64,000 bases of DNA from Hygrophila difformis (lineage: Eukaryota; Streptophyta; Magnoliopsida; Lamiales; Acanthaceae), in contig JAOANR010000010.1 of assembly GCA_030278955.1 (NCBI GenBank), positions 14,863,086 to 14,927,085 on the forward strand. Direction: 5' to 3'. The position numbers were made by a program, and so were the translations under genes. Of the stretch, positions 53,986 through 64,000 are shown one piece after another (positions within the stretch are counted from its first letter, which is position 1; every line of letters begins with the position of its first letter). The notes under the pieces were generated by a model. That model was given only the letters and a program-made list of their open reading frames with translations. It was not told the DNA's origin and did not search any database.

Positions 53986-54501
53986 CTAAACATCGTGACT
54001 AAGGCTGGTTGGATGATACTCCGGAGACAAGGTGTGCTGGCGTCCGAACTCTGGCTCTTCCTTGGGATCCTCTTCTGTGTTGCTCCCTTCAACATGCTCA
54101 CTCTGGCTTGATGATCGGAGGCCCCTATAGTATTTTTTTACCTTGTGCCCTTTTCTCTCCATGTATGCAATTCTTTTGTTCAGACGTCCTATAGTGCCTA
54201 AGTGAAGGCTAACCTGTTCCTGTGTGTTTTTCAGCTCCTCTTTTAATTCTGCTATCTCTTCTGCTTGCTTAGCACATAGCTCATCTAGTTCATCCCTTTG
54301 TGTTACGGCCAACATCCACTTATTATTGAGTTCATTTTCCAGATTAAGATGCATTTCCGCCTCTACAAATAGTTGATTTTTTAGTTGATCATTTCTTGCG
54401 CTAAGATCATCCGCTCTAGCCTACTCTCTTTCATTGATTTTTATTATTTCCTTCACCAAATCCGGGACTAGTCCAATTATGCTACTGTTATTATCTCCCA
54501 T
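53986..54501 (-). pseudogene. Leader ORF of chromovirus: long coiled coil, one in-frame stop
   Basis: The frame opens at an ATG at 54501 (MGDNNSSIIGLVPDLVKEII) about 185 bp inside the 5' LTR, meets TAG at 54423-54421, and continues in the same phase from AEMHLNLENELNNKW (Met at 54354) to 53986: 122 codons after the internal Met, about 171 in all. Heptad-rich (RDELDELCAKQAEEIAELKE, TIGRLNKRIAYMERKGHKVK), then an acidic Ser/Glu tail. No known domain. Same strand as gag-pol, upstream of it. It may have been the N-terminal part of the protein whose C-terminal part is the ORF at 53665-53348. Confidence 0.6.
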
Positions 54502-54699
54502 CTAGCAAACAAAATCATCACAACATAATAATAAGCACAATGCAATTACAGAACATAGATAGCAATAAGAGTTGTGCCTAATGCAAGTGCATTGTGTTCC
54601 CTTTCCCAAAATATATATATATATATTTTTTTATAATAGAAAATTATCTTTCAAGAATTTTGACTCAAAAGAATTTTCTGAATAGCTCTGATACCAACT

Positions 54700-56334
54700 T
54701 GTAACACCCCTGTTTTTCCCAATTAACGATTACAGCGGAAGTTACTCATGGGAAACCCGGGGCTGTTACCGCCACACTCCCAATTAAGTTTGCTTTGGCC
54801 TGGCCTCGGCTTACTTAATTAAGAAGTGCTAAGGCTAGTTAAATCAGAACCAATTTAAATCAACTGTGTAATATATTATGCCTTTAACATAAGCATAGTA
54901 GAGTTTAATTTAAAATGACGGCTAAGGCTCGCTGTCCCCAAAACAAGTTTCTTATATAAAACGACAAAAATTTAAAAAGGAAATTTGCAAAAACATGACG
55001 GCTAAGGCTTGCCGCCCCCAAACCAAGTTTCTTTTACAAAATGACAAAAAGTTTAACAATTTAACCGTTTAATGCACAAAAGTGATACTGATTCCCATGC
55101 CCGTGCCCATGCCTTCTATGATGATCCACAAATATCAAATCCTGAAGAGAAAAAGATAAATAGGATTATCAGCACACCGGCTGAGCAAGTAAAAGTTTTA
55201 TCCCTTGGACCAAAATAATTAAAATATCACACAAACAGTAAATGGCATGTCAAACCGTTAAATTATTCAATCCACACGTAGCTCGACTATGACGACAACA
55301 CCCGGGGTATCTCATAGGACCTAACATGCTCACATAGTGACCGAAGTCAACTATGGTATACAAGGACGGCCCTTCCCTGCATCTAGAAAACTGATTGGGA
55401 GACCCTTGGTCAACCACAATCCTCTTCATGGGGATCCCTTGGATAACCCACGAAATAACTACGACGATATCTACCTCTTTGATATACGCCGCATAATAAT
55501 AATAACTCAATAATCACATGCCATACACTGAAAATTTATTTTCCACATGCATGGCCTAGCCCCAAAATAGTTAAACACATAAGGGGACATTACCTCTGCA
55601 TAAATCAACTGCATGAATAAACCCTAAAATTATTAAAACATAAAGGGAATTAAACATGCAAAAATACTCTTGGAACAAAGCCCGCAGAACAAAAATTTAC
55701 TTACTATTTCCTTCCGTAGATAGTGTTATGTAGCTTTCTCCAAGTCCACCACTCTCTCCTCTCAATTATTATTGCTTCTAATATATATGTATCTTTAAAA
55801 GCACTCTTCTCGTACAAAACTATGGTGATATGGTGATTTGAATGAGTGCCTAAACGTTCCTATTTATAAGGCCAAGGGTGGTGCATGCTTATATAGTTTT
55901 TTTTTTTTTTTTTTATTATTAACTAGCATTGCTGACTATGCCTAGCTATTGGTTATAGCTTTAACATGTGTTAATGTCCACAATAATCCACGTATAGGCA
56001 ACGTATATGTGTATTTCTTCATACTTCTACACGTATAAACACACCTATTTATGTTAATGCACGTAAGCTTCAATCAAGTGAGCAATATAATAATTATTTT
56101 AGTTAATTTTAAATCTATTATAGCTAGTACTATGTCCAGCCACGTAATTTCTTTAGAGTATACTTGTTGTATTGAGCATCTCATTTTTATTATTTATTTC
56201 TATTATTTATTTGCTGTTTCTTTTTCTTTTTTTTTTAACCTCCGTGTATGTATTTTCTTAATCTGTATTTTCCCAATTCAATTATATTCCTTAAAAAAAA
56301 TATTATCAACCTAGCTATTTTTCGGGGTATTACA
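54700..56334 (-). repeat. 5' LTR of gypsy chromovirus
   Basis: 1635 bp. Differs from the other LTR at about eight single bases (for example TAACATAAG versus TAACGTAAG, GCTCGCTGTCC versus GCTCGCCGTCC) and in homopolymer lengths. Confidence 0.95.
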
Positions 56335-56339
56335 GATAG

Positions 56340-58121
56340 TGTGTGCTGTGAGTAGAAGAGTGGGTCTGGAGTCACATTTAATGCAATAATTTTCCTTTTT
56401 AGTTTGTTTTATTTGGGTTAATTACTGTGAATGTTTCGATTGGTATGACCGTAAATTGTGGGACATAATTTGTTTGATGATTTGGTGGGTTTTGGAAAGA
56501 CAATGGTTTATTACAATTAAAGTCGGGATTTTTAAAAATCCTTTTTAATATGCTAAATAGATATTTTGAATAACATTATTCTTCCACATCACTTGTATCA
56601 GTTTAGTTTTTATTTTTTCCCTATACCTTCCACAGAAACTCAACCATTCATCATCCCTCATACATATCCCATGGTTCGCATCTTTACAGACTTTTCCAAT
56701 CACCGTTCGCGATATGTCCAACCGTTGGGGTATATACTAAGTGCAGAACATTTTACTCCAGCATGTGATTAGGAATATGACATAGGACAACACATTGCAT
56801 GCCCATACAAAGCACATCGCATGACCATACATATTACACTATTAGTGACCAGGCAGCACAACTAACAAGCAACACCTCATTACCGACTACCAAACCCAAC
56901 ATCCATAAATCTCACAATTGATTAAGCACATAAAATATCACATCACAACCAAACGACTGATTAGCACATGAAATTTCACAACACATCACAACCAAACAAA
57001 TAGCATAATACGATTTCACGGCAGCACGAAGAACAATCAAATCGCAGCACCAGCTACCACACCCAAACTGGAGCTACGATCACCAACACCATCTGCAACA
57101 ACATCTACCAGTTGGATATCATTTTGTTAAGGTTTATTAGCACCTTCAGGCCCCGGTCCATCATCGCCGGCCAGTTGGATATCATTTCGTGAAAAAGTTT
57201 ATTAACACAATCCCATTGCATTCTATACCCTTTGCATCAATGTCGTTCCTGGCATTATGCCTCCCAATTGTTCGTCTCGTTGTCCGGATATTGGAATTAC
57301 CATCTTCTATATGTCACAAACTCCACCAGAAGCAACCCAGCCCAAATCACCCACGAACGAAACATCATCCCTGGGTAAGATCTCAACACACTCGGTGCAG
57401 CCAACATCATCCGCGAGCTTCTCATTCTGCATATTGCATTACGTCATCCCTTTCACCCCTTCCAAAGTCCGATGCATTGTTACGCTCGCCGATTCCGTAC
57501 CAATCCGTGGTGTCGTTTCCATAGGGATGCAAGTTTAGATCCTGCATTTCTTCTCCGCTTGATGGCCTCATGCGCTCGCTTTTGAGATCCTGTTCGTCCC
57601 TCACACAATATTCTCATTTATTTGCTAATCATCTATTTCGGGGCCATCAATAATGACTAATTCTGGCCTTAATTTGCGGGATTGCCGGATTCTATTTCCT
57701 ATTAATTGGATCCCACAATAATGGCAACAATTAAATGGACGGCTGAGGGCATCATGTTTCCACCGCTTCCACAGCATTCTGGATTTCCTGATTATTTCGC
57801 AATCAGGACACTAATCTTATTGTTCGTTCACTGGTTTTTGGGTCATACGGAGTACCTGAAATGCCTAAATGTTACTAGCAACGAACTTAACAGAAATGAT
57901 GAGAGCAGAAAGTCCCCAGGAGTATTTTTTGGTCACTGCTGCTAAAAAGATTGATTTTAGGATTCATTAGCATTCCAATTTCCAACTGAAATCAAACTCA
58001 ACATTCATCACCGCACCACTCAACTTTTTAGATAAATCTGTACTACATTTATTGAATCCCCAAATCTCATGCCTAGGCAATTGTTTCACCAAAATTCATT
58101 CCACCATTCTCATGTTTCAAG
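56340..58121. other. Intergenic DNA
   Basis: No confident gene. 57110-57150 and 57172-57212 contain a short direct repeat (CAGTTGGATATCATTT...GTTTATTA.CAC). On the minus strand 57604-57422 encodes a 60-codon acidic peptide (with DLNLHPYGNDTTDWYG) that resembles no domain I can name. 56820-57060 is A/C-rich with repeated CACAACCAAAC. Confidence 0.4.
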
Positions 58122-58882
58122 TACTCCCACTAATTCCATCCCACTTTTCTTTTTAGTTCGTCTCACTTCAATTGTCTCATTTCCTTTTTAGGAAATACAT
58201 TCAAACTCACTCCCATCATATCACATCAATAAGGCCCCGTTTGGAATGACTTTTGCAAATATGTTTTTGGCTTTTGCTTCTGTCAAAAGCACTTTTGATG
58301 GAAAATAGTGTTTGGTTTGGCGTTTTAGAAAAAAGCAAAATCACATCGAAAAGCTGCAAAAGTACTTCTGGGAGAAGCAGACCAGGGGGTGCTTCTCCGA
58401 AAAGCAGAAGCCAAAAGCACCTAGTAATATGTGCAAAGTTTTAAATGCCTCACTAATATATTTAAATTACACTATAAGTAGTACTCCAAATACATTTTTG
58501 GTAATTATAACATTCCAAAATCAATTTTCATCTTTACACATCCAAATACATTTTTGAAAAAAAAGCTGCTCTTCAAACATTCCATCCAAACACAAAAGTT
58601 ATCTGCTTTTGCTTTTGGCTTTCACTTCTGCTTTTGCTTTTGACTTCTGCTTTTTTTCTAAGCCAATCCAAACGGGTCCTAAATAAATATATTAAAATTT
58701 CAAACACACAAATATCACATCATACATAAATAAATAAATTGAAAATTCAAACACATTCCAATTACATCACATAAATTCTTAATTTACCATCACTTTAAAT
58801 ACTAATCTACTCCTACATTAAATACTAACTATCCCCACATAAAAATCGTGCCCAAAAAAAATGGGACAGGACGGAGGGATTA
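58122..58882. mobile_element. Stowaway-like MITE, interrupted by a Tourist MITE
   Basis: Left TACTCCCACTAATTCCATCC, right AAAATGGGACAGGACGGAGGGATTA. The interior on both sides of the inner element has matching MITE-type A/C-rich sequence (ACATCATA, TTCAAACACA). Removing 58233-58679 and one TAA restores one element of about 310 bp. Confidence 0.8.
58233..58679. mobile_element. Tourist-like (PIF/Harbinger) MITE
   Basis: 447 bp with inverted ends GGCCCCGTTTGG ... CCAAACGGGTCC and TAA target duplication at 58230-58232 and 58680-58682. Subterminal regions carry repeated GCTTTTG/CAAAAGC and AGAAGC motifs in opposite orientation. Non-coding. Confidence 0.92.
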
Positions 58883-59546
58883 TAATTAATAATACTCCTG
58901 GTTTCACTCGCATATTGCTCTAACCGCTACCTAGGTATAAGTCTTTTCTTTTAAAAAATAAATAAATAGAAGTAAATCAAAAATTTTTTTAAAACACTAC
59001 ATTAATTTTATTTTTTGTTTTAGCAATTGATTTTTTTTTGGCATCAAGTGCAATTGAAAAATTTGATAGCTATCTTTACCCAAAATATATAATATATATA
59101 TTTATATATATATATATATATCGGTAGCTAAACTTCAATAATTCGATCGCTAACATGCTAATGGTAGTTAGTGACTGAATTTACGACCAGTTACAAAAAA
59201 TTTGCAATAGAATTCAGTAGATAAATTGAAATTTTATTGCAGTGAAAGTGATGAAAGGAGCTTTGCAAAGAGGCCCATGCTTCGGGGGTCTTACTCGATT
59301 GGAAATCGAAACAAAAGTACGTTCAATTCAAGAAAGATAAAACTAACAGTAAATATTCGATAATGTATGTTATCCAGAATATGTATAGAATTTGCTCCAG
59401 AGTACGACGACATAAGGTTAAAAATGAGAGATTTTTCAACTTTGGGGGCTTATATATTAACTTATAATCTCACCTGCAGAAAATAAAAATAATAAATAAA
59501 AATAGTGTACCTTTCGTCTTGTTAAGTGAAATTTAACTTCATAGAA
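58883..59546. other. Intergenic DNA
   Basis: AT-rich with (AT)n at about 59085-59130. No gene recognised. The last bases before the next element, TGAGC (59547-59551), are its target duplication. Confidence 0.45.
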
Positions 59547-59551
59547 TGAGC

Positions 59552-60392
59552 TGTTAACGCTGAAAATCTTGAGAGGAAAGATCTTTCTTTTATTGAAGAA
59601 GTAGGAAGAAAGATTACAAGAAAACTAGAAAGCAAACTACAGGAATTGAAGAAAACAGTAAATGAATGTAAGAACAAAAAACGATAAAATGCAGGAAAAC
59701 CGTAAAATAAGTAAAAATCTCTCGAGGAGTGTTGGAGCTCTCCTCGCATATGGTGCCGCTTGGTGCATATATAGTAGTGAGAGTCTTCAGGCTACGAACT
59801 CCCCATGATCCGGCCTTGATTTGTTTCCTTAAGGATGGCCTCCATAGTGGTGTTGATTCCTCAAGCTACTTTGCTCCATAATCTCTTCTTGATCTGTTTC
59901 TTTATGCGGCCGCATCACTCTCTGATATATTTCCTCTAGATGAGGCCTCCTTGATATGATGAGGCCTCCTTGATATGTTTTAGGCCTCCTTGATATGTTT
60001 TGAGGCCTCCTTGATTAGATGAGGCCTCCTTGATATGTTTGAGGCCTCCTTGATATGATGAGGCCTCCTTGATATGTTTGAGGCCTCCTTGATATGTTTG
60101 AGGCCTCCTTGATTAGATGAGGCCTCCTTGATATGATGAGGCCTCCTTGATATGTTTGAGGCCTCCTTGATTAGATGAGGCCTCCTCTTGATATGTTTGA
60201 GGCCTCCTTGATATGATGAGGCCTCCTTGATATGTTTGAGGCCTTCTTCACATACCAGGCCTTGAACCCTTCTTCCGGACTGGGCTCTTCCGGACTGCGC
60301 CACACATCCACCTCCGGATATATCTTCACTGACTGGGCCGGGCAATTTTGACATGTGACTCCATTGGGCCTGTATTTTTTGTTGAGTTAACA
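59552..60392 (-). repeat. 3' LTR of gag-only gypsy element, with minisatellite
   Basis: 841 bp. The unique parts are very close to the other LTR (for example the CTCGCATATGGTKCCGCTTG region). About 59938-60247 is a tandem array of about 16 units of GAGGCCTCCTTGATATGTTT and variants GATGAGGCCTCCTTGATATG and GAGGCCTCCTTGATTAGAT. Confidence 0.92.
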
Positions 60393-60639
60393 GATGCCCC
60401 CCTCGCGCATTTTGTCTGATTAGCATTTTAAGACAAATTTGCGCGCTTAATTTTGGGTTTGGAGGCCCAAGCCCACTATGTCTCATCGCGGAAAGTCGTC
60501 GCCGAGATGCCGCCTACACTGAGCCAGGTCGCCAGCCTTCTCTTATCCGGAGGCCGCCGCCACTGTCTCCAACTGCTTCCGGAGGCTGCCGTCTTCTTCA
60601 TCGCGGCTGAAGAGCTGTCGCCACCCCTTGTGCTCGGGT

Positions 60640-60800
60640 CGCCACACTCTTGCCTCCAAGAGGCTGCCACTATCTCCTTGCATGAAGCCGCCTCTCCTCT
60701 GCATGAGGCCGCTTCTTGCCTGCACGAGGCCGCCTCTCCTCTGCACGAGGCCGCCTCTCCCCTGCACGAGGCCGCCTCTCCCCTGCATGAGGCCGCCACC
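60640..60800. repeat. 21-bp minisatellite inside the gag-only gypsy element
   Basis: About 6 units of GAGGCCGCCTCTCCCCTGCAC with variants (CATGAAGCC, TCTTGCCTG) between 60660 and 60798. GC-rich, in a region with no gag or pol coding signal. Distinct from the LTR repeat, though both contain GAGGCC. Confidence 0.9.
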
Positions 60801-61098
60801 GCATGAACCTTGGGAAGCCGCCACCCTTATGCTCCGGATATGTTCCAAGCCGCCAGCATCATCCTTCAGTCTCCGGAGGCCGCCCGTGAATGTTGAATTA
60901 GAATTGAAAACACAGAATAACTCAGAGGACGTTACTATTATTATTATTAATAATAATTAATTAATTTATTATTTATTTATTTAATTATTTATTTTTTAAT
61001 TTTTTCTTTTTATTATTGTTATTATTTATTATTATAATAATTATCTCTGGTCGCCGTTAATCTGCCACCAACTATCCGGCCTCCAAGGCCGCCATTGA
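60801..61098. other. Non-coding internal part of gag-only gypsy element
   Basis: Contains a TTATTATTA / TAATAATTAATTAATT-type AT tract (60928-61045) where pol would be expected. Confidence 0.6.
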
Positions 61099-62747
61099 TC
61101 ATGTTTGAGGGTTGCTTCCACCAAGAGTCACTACAGCAATCCCCACCATTGGTTGATCTTCCTCTACATCGGGTTTCATTTTCTTGAAATAAGTCTCGTA
61201 TGTAGACCGACGCTTCTCATCGCGTTCCTCAAGGAATTTTTCCAAGCGGGCCGCTTTCTCGGCCAGCTGGGGAAGATCAGTTGAATCCTGCACAATTAAA
61301 TATTCTTTTAGTCTCGGCAACATATTAGCCACTGCTATATTGGCTATTTCCCTATCGGGATTGTTATGGGGCATCGGCCTTTAAGCAGTTGTAATCTACT
61401 GATAAAAGTACTTGCCGCCTCATCGGCATATTGTTTGGCATTAGTGAGGTCTGCAAGGCTTATATGTGACAATGGAGTGTAGAATCTATCATGGAATGCC
61501 CGTTCGAGGTCGGCCCAATTTTAAATTGAGTTAGACCGCAAAGAAGCAAACCATGCGAAGGCAGGTCCGGTGAGGGATGAACTAAACAACCTCAATTTGA
61601 GCCAGTCATTGGCCGCCGCTTCACCACATTGAGCAGTGAATTTGCCAATATGCTCCACAGTGGACTTGCCATTGTCCCCTGAGAAGGTGGTGAATTCGGG
61701 CATCTTGAAGCCCCTTGGATATGGTTGCATGGTATCTACCCAATCAGGGTAGGGTTTCATGTATGTAGGCCGCTCAATCGGCCTTAGTTGAATCCCAAAA
61801 TGTTGTTGCATCACATCTGCCAGCAACTCGGGTGAGACCGTCGCTGTCTGTGCAGGAGGCATGGCGATTGTGGGAAGTGTGGCAGGTGTCGAAGCCACTT
61901 CATTTGGCTGTGGCGCCTGCCCCCCTTGCATTGGCGGTATCCAACTAGGCTTCGGTTCGAGCGCCAGTACTGGCACGGTGACTGCGGAAGATGTAGCCGG
62001 TGTCGAAGCCACTCCATATGGTTTTGGTGCCACTTGCCCCCCTAGCGTTGGTGGCATCCAACTAGGGTTCGATAATGCCGGTACTGGTGAGTAGTCCACT
62101 ACATAAGGTGTGGTGAGAACGTTCGGCACAAGGGGCGCCATTTGACAAGGCGGCATGCCAGATCCACCAGAGGCTGTTGGACAGCCGGGTGAAACACTGG
62201 AGGCCATCAAATATCCTGGTGATGCATAGATCGGCACTGGAGGTGCCGCATAACCAATGTTCGGCATGCTAGGTGCCGCTGGAGTGAAGGAATAAGTCGT
62301 CTGATGTGAAAATGGGAAGAGGGTAGCCGGGCTGCTTCCGGACTCCGGGAGTGGCGACTGGCCATATGCGGCTCCCCACACCCTCTGTTGGCCGTCTGCC
62401 GCCCTCGGGCATGGGAGACTGCACGGCACACTCATGTCGTTTGCAGGAACAGTTCTATCTTGCTGAGTACGCAAGGAACTGCAGATTCTATCTGCTTGGT
62501 CGGCCATGGCAGACCGCAACACATCCACTAAGTGCTTTGTGACTAAAGGCATGAACTCGGCCATCGATTCTGTCATCGATAGCCGCACTTGCTCGGACAG
62601 TGCAGGGGTTTGCATTATACCCGGTTGCGATTGAGAGGTGCTTTCTACCACTTCATCGGTAGGCGCTCTAAGTGGCATCTTTTCATGTAGAGACATTTCT
62701 TCAAATTTCTGATTAAAATTAAAAACTTTTTCGGATCTGAGACGCAT
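61099..62747 (-). pseudogene. Gypsy-type gag with premature stop and frameshift
   Basis: Starts near 62747 (MRLRSEKVFNFNQKFEEMSL), about 55 bp from the 5' LTR. 62747-61521 (408 codons) has a long Pro/Ala/Gly-rich N-terminal part with a degenerate repeat (PSWMPPTLGGQVAPKPYGVA, PSWIPPMQGGQAPQPNEVAS), then the Retrotrans_gag core (YPRGFKMPEFTTFSGDNGKS, LKLRLFSSSLTGPAFAWFAS). A TAA at 61521 stops it; the same frame continues as NWADLERAFHDRFYTPLSHI. Near 61374 a frameshift leads to the last part, 61374-61099 (NPDREIANIAVANMLPRLKE). No zinc knuckle or protease follows. Confidence 0.88.
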
Positions 62748-62802
62748 ACACTATTCGGAGCGGATATGGTTTCCACTTTGTGTCCCACTGGGCGTGCCAA
62801 TT

Positions 62803-63865
62803 TGTTAACGCTGAAAATCTTGAGAGGAAAGATCTCTCTTTTATTGAAGAAGTAGGAACAAAGATTACAAGAAAACTAGAAAGCAAACTACATGAATTGA
62901 AGAAAGCAGTAAATGAATGTAAGAACAAAAAGCGATAAAATGCAGGAAAACCGTAAAATATAAAAATCTCTCAAGGAGTGTTGGAGCTCTCCTCGCATAT
63001 GGTTCCGCTTGGTGCATATATAGTAGTGAGAGTCTTCAGGCTACGAACTCCCCATGATCCGGCCTTGATTTGTTTCCTTAAGGATGGCCTCCATAGTGGT
63101 GTTGATTCCTCAAGCTACTTTGCTCCATAATCTCTTCTTGATCTGTTTCCTTATGCGGCCGCATCACTCTCTGATATATTTCCTCTAGATGAGGCCTCAT
63201 TGATTTGTTTCCTTACTCTAGATGAGGCCTCCTTGATTTGATGTTTCATTGCTCTAGATGAGGCCTCCTCGATTAGATGAGGCCTCCTTGATATGTTTGA
63301 GGCCTCCTTGATATGAGGCCTCCTTGATTAGATGAGGCCTCCTTGATATGTTTGAGGCCTCCTTGATTAGATGAGACCTCCTTGATATGTTTGAGGCCTC
63401 CTTGATATGATGAGGCCTCCTTGATATGTTTTAAGCCTCCTTGATTAGATGATGCCTCCTTGATATGTTTGAGGCCTCCTTGATATGATGAGGCCTCCTT
63501 GATATGTGTGAGGCCTCCTTGATATGTTTGAGGCCTCCTTGATATGATGAGGCCTCATTGATATGTTTGAGGCCTCCTTGATATGATGAGGCCTCCTTGA
63601 TATGTTTGAGGCCTCCTCGATTAGATGAGGCCTCCTCTTGATATGTTTGAGGCCTTCTTGATATGATGAGGCCTCCTCTTGATATGTTTGAGGCCTCCTT
63701 GATATGTTTGAGGCCTTCTTTATATACCAGGCCTTGAACCCTTCTTCCGGACTGGGCTTTTCCGGACTGCGCCACACATCCACCTCCGGATATATCTTCA
63801 CTGACTGGGCCGAGCAATTTTGATATGTGACTCCATTGGGCCTGTAATTTTTTGTTGAGTTAACA
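62803..63865 (-). repeat. 5' LTR of gag-only gypsy element, with longer minisatellite
   Basis: 1063 bp. The array at about 63189-63718 has about 26 units of the same repeat, including variants not seen in the other LTR near its left end (GATGAGGCCTCATTGATTTG). Confidence 0.92.
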
Positions 63866-63870
63866 TGAGC

Positions 63871-64000
63871 ATACATACACGCTGATCGCTGATGAGTCCA
63901 TTGTAATTTTTCATCACAAAATAAACATAATTATACCACCCCATGTCCTTTTGCCATTGTAAATTATACTATGGCCTGTTTGACGAAACAACTAATTCAA
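63871..64000. other. Flank at window end
   Basis: 130 bp of AT-rich DNA. Nothing recognised. Confidence 0.5.

Larger units (their letters stand above)
53034..54699 (-). other. 5' leader of the chromovirus
   Basis: 1.67 kb between LTR and gag, long for a chromovirus. Holds the primer site next to the LTR, two coiled-coil ORFs and a (TA)n run at 53814-53834. Confidence 0.8.
46756..56334 (-). mobile_element. Ty3/gypsy chromovirus (Tekay-like), nearly intact and young
   Basis: 9.58 kb. Left LTR 46756-48387 and right LTR 54700-56334 begin TGTAACACCC and end ATTACA, with 5-bp target duplication GATAG at 46751-46755 and 56335-56339. The element is on the minus strand: GCTCTGATACCA at 54685-54696 is the complement of the initiator-Met primer site TGGTATCAGAGC next to the 5' LTR, and ATCTACCCTCCTT at 48388 is the PPT complement. 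The single gag-pol ORF has order gag-PR-RT-RH-INT plus a C-terminal chromodomain, diagnostic of chromoviruses. The LTRs differ by about 8 substitutions and 3 small indels. Confidence 0.96.
59552..63865 (-). mobile_element. Gag-only, pol-less Ty3/gypsy-type LTR element
   Basis: LTRs 59552-60392 and 62803-63865 start TGTTAAC and end GTTAACA, with 5-bp target duplication TGAGC at 59547-59551 and 63866-63870. Minus orientation: next to the right LTR, TGTCCCACTGGGCGTGCCAA at 62781-62800 is the complement of a TTGGCACGCCCAGTGGGACA-type primer site, and GATGCCCCCCTCGC at 60393 is the PPT complement. The 2.4-kb interior contains only a gag; no protease, RT, RNase H or integrase motif. The LTRs differ in length because of a tandem repeat. 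Confidence 0.9.

Noticed and set aside
59980..60486. Minus-strand ORFs of 100-170 codons rich in ISRRPHHIKEAS repeats (also 63431-63876)
   Set aside because: They translate the LTR minisatellite, whose unit happens to lack stops; no domain and located within LTRs.
60453..60960. ORFs of 101-117 codons on both strands with LHEAASP or AASCRGE repeats
   Set aside because: Open on both strands because of the GC-rich 21-bp repeat; no coding signature outside the repeat.

Overview
This is plant nuclear DNA, almost certainly from a eudicot. Evidence: GT-AG introns in AT-rich sequence, a plant-type Nudix gene and SAM-domain gene, a plant DUF1985/mobile-domain plus Ulp1 protease gene, and plant copia, gypsy (chromovirus), LINE, SINE, Helitron, Stowaway, Tourist and hAT elements. 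The species cannot be named from sequence alone; an asterid is only a guess. No bacterial, organellar, rRNA or tRNA genes were seen. Three host-type genes stand in a dense, nested transposon landscape.

Layout. 1-5388: Ty1/copia element on the minus strand, cut by the window edge, ending about 215 bp upstream of a single-exon SAM-domain gene (5604-6212, +). 6213-8241: TA microsatellite, Stowaway MITE and a diverged local duplication. 8242-12075 (-): six-exon gene whose splice phases all agree, giving a 1091-residue protein with a mobile-type N-terminal region, acidic linker, Ulp1/C48 protease domain and Pro/Asp-rich repeat tail. 13.2-18.0 kb: AT-rich DNA with MITE and SINE remnants. 18020-21572 (+): six-exon Nudix hydrolase (173 residues), followed by a retroposed unit (22171-23150) and a young SINE (25854-26020). 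26716-33486 (-): copia element that keeps gag but has no pol; its left LTR is split by a 5'-truncated LINE. 34.4-38.3 kb: MITE cluster with nested Stowaways, a hAT MITE with an 8-bp target duplication, and long hairpins.

38426-46575: structure with canonical Helitron ends (A|TC ... hairpin ... CTAG|T), interrupted by a nearly full-length but frameshifted LINE (38812-44447). 46756-56334 (-): recent, nearly intact Tekay-like Ty3/gypsy chromovirus whose LTRs differ by about 8 substitutions over 1.63 kb. It has a 1518-codon gag-pol ORF, an RNase H active-site Asp-to-Asn change, and extra coiled-coil/zinc-knuckle ORFs in its 5' leader. 58122-58882: Tourist MITE inside a Stowaway-like MITE. 59552-63865 (-): second gag-only element, gypsy type, with LTRs carrying an expanded minisatellite (about 16 versus 26 units).

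The genes do not form a pathway. The most unusual signals are the two unrelated elements that each keep gag and have lost pol, the extra leader ORFs in the young chromovirus, and the Ulp1-type gene with an Asn at the usual catalytic Asp position and a repeat tail.
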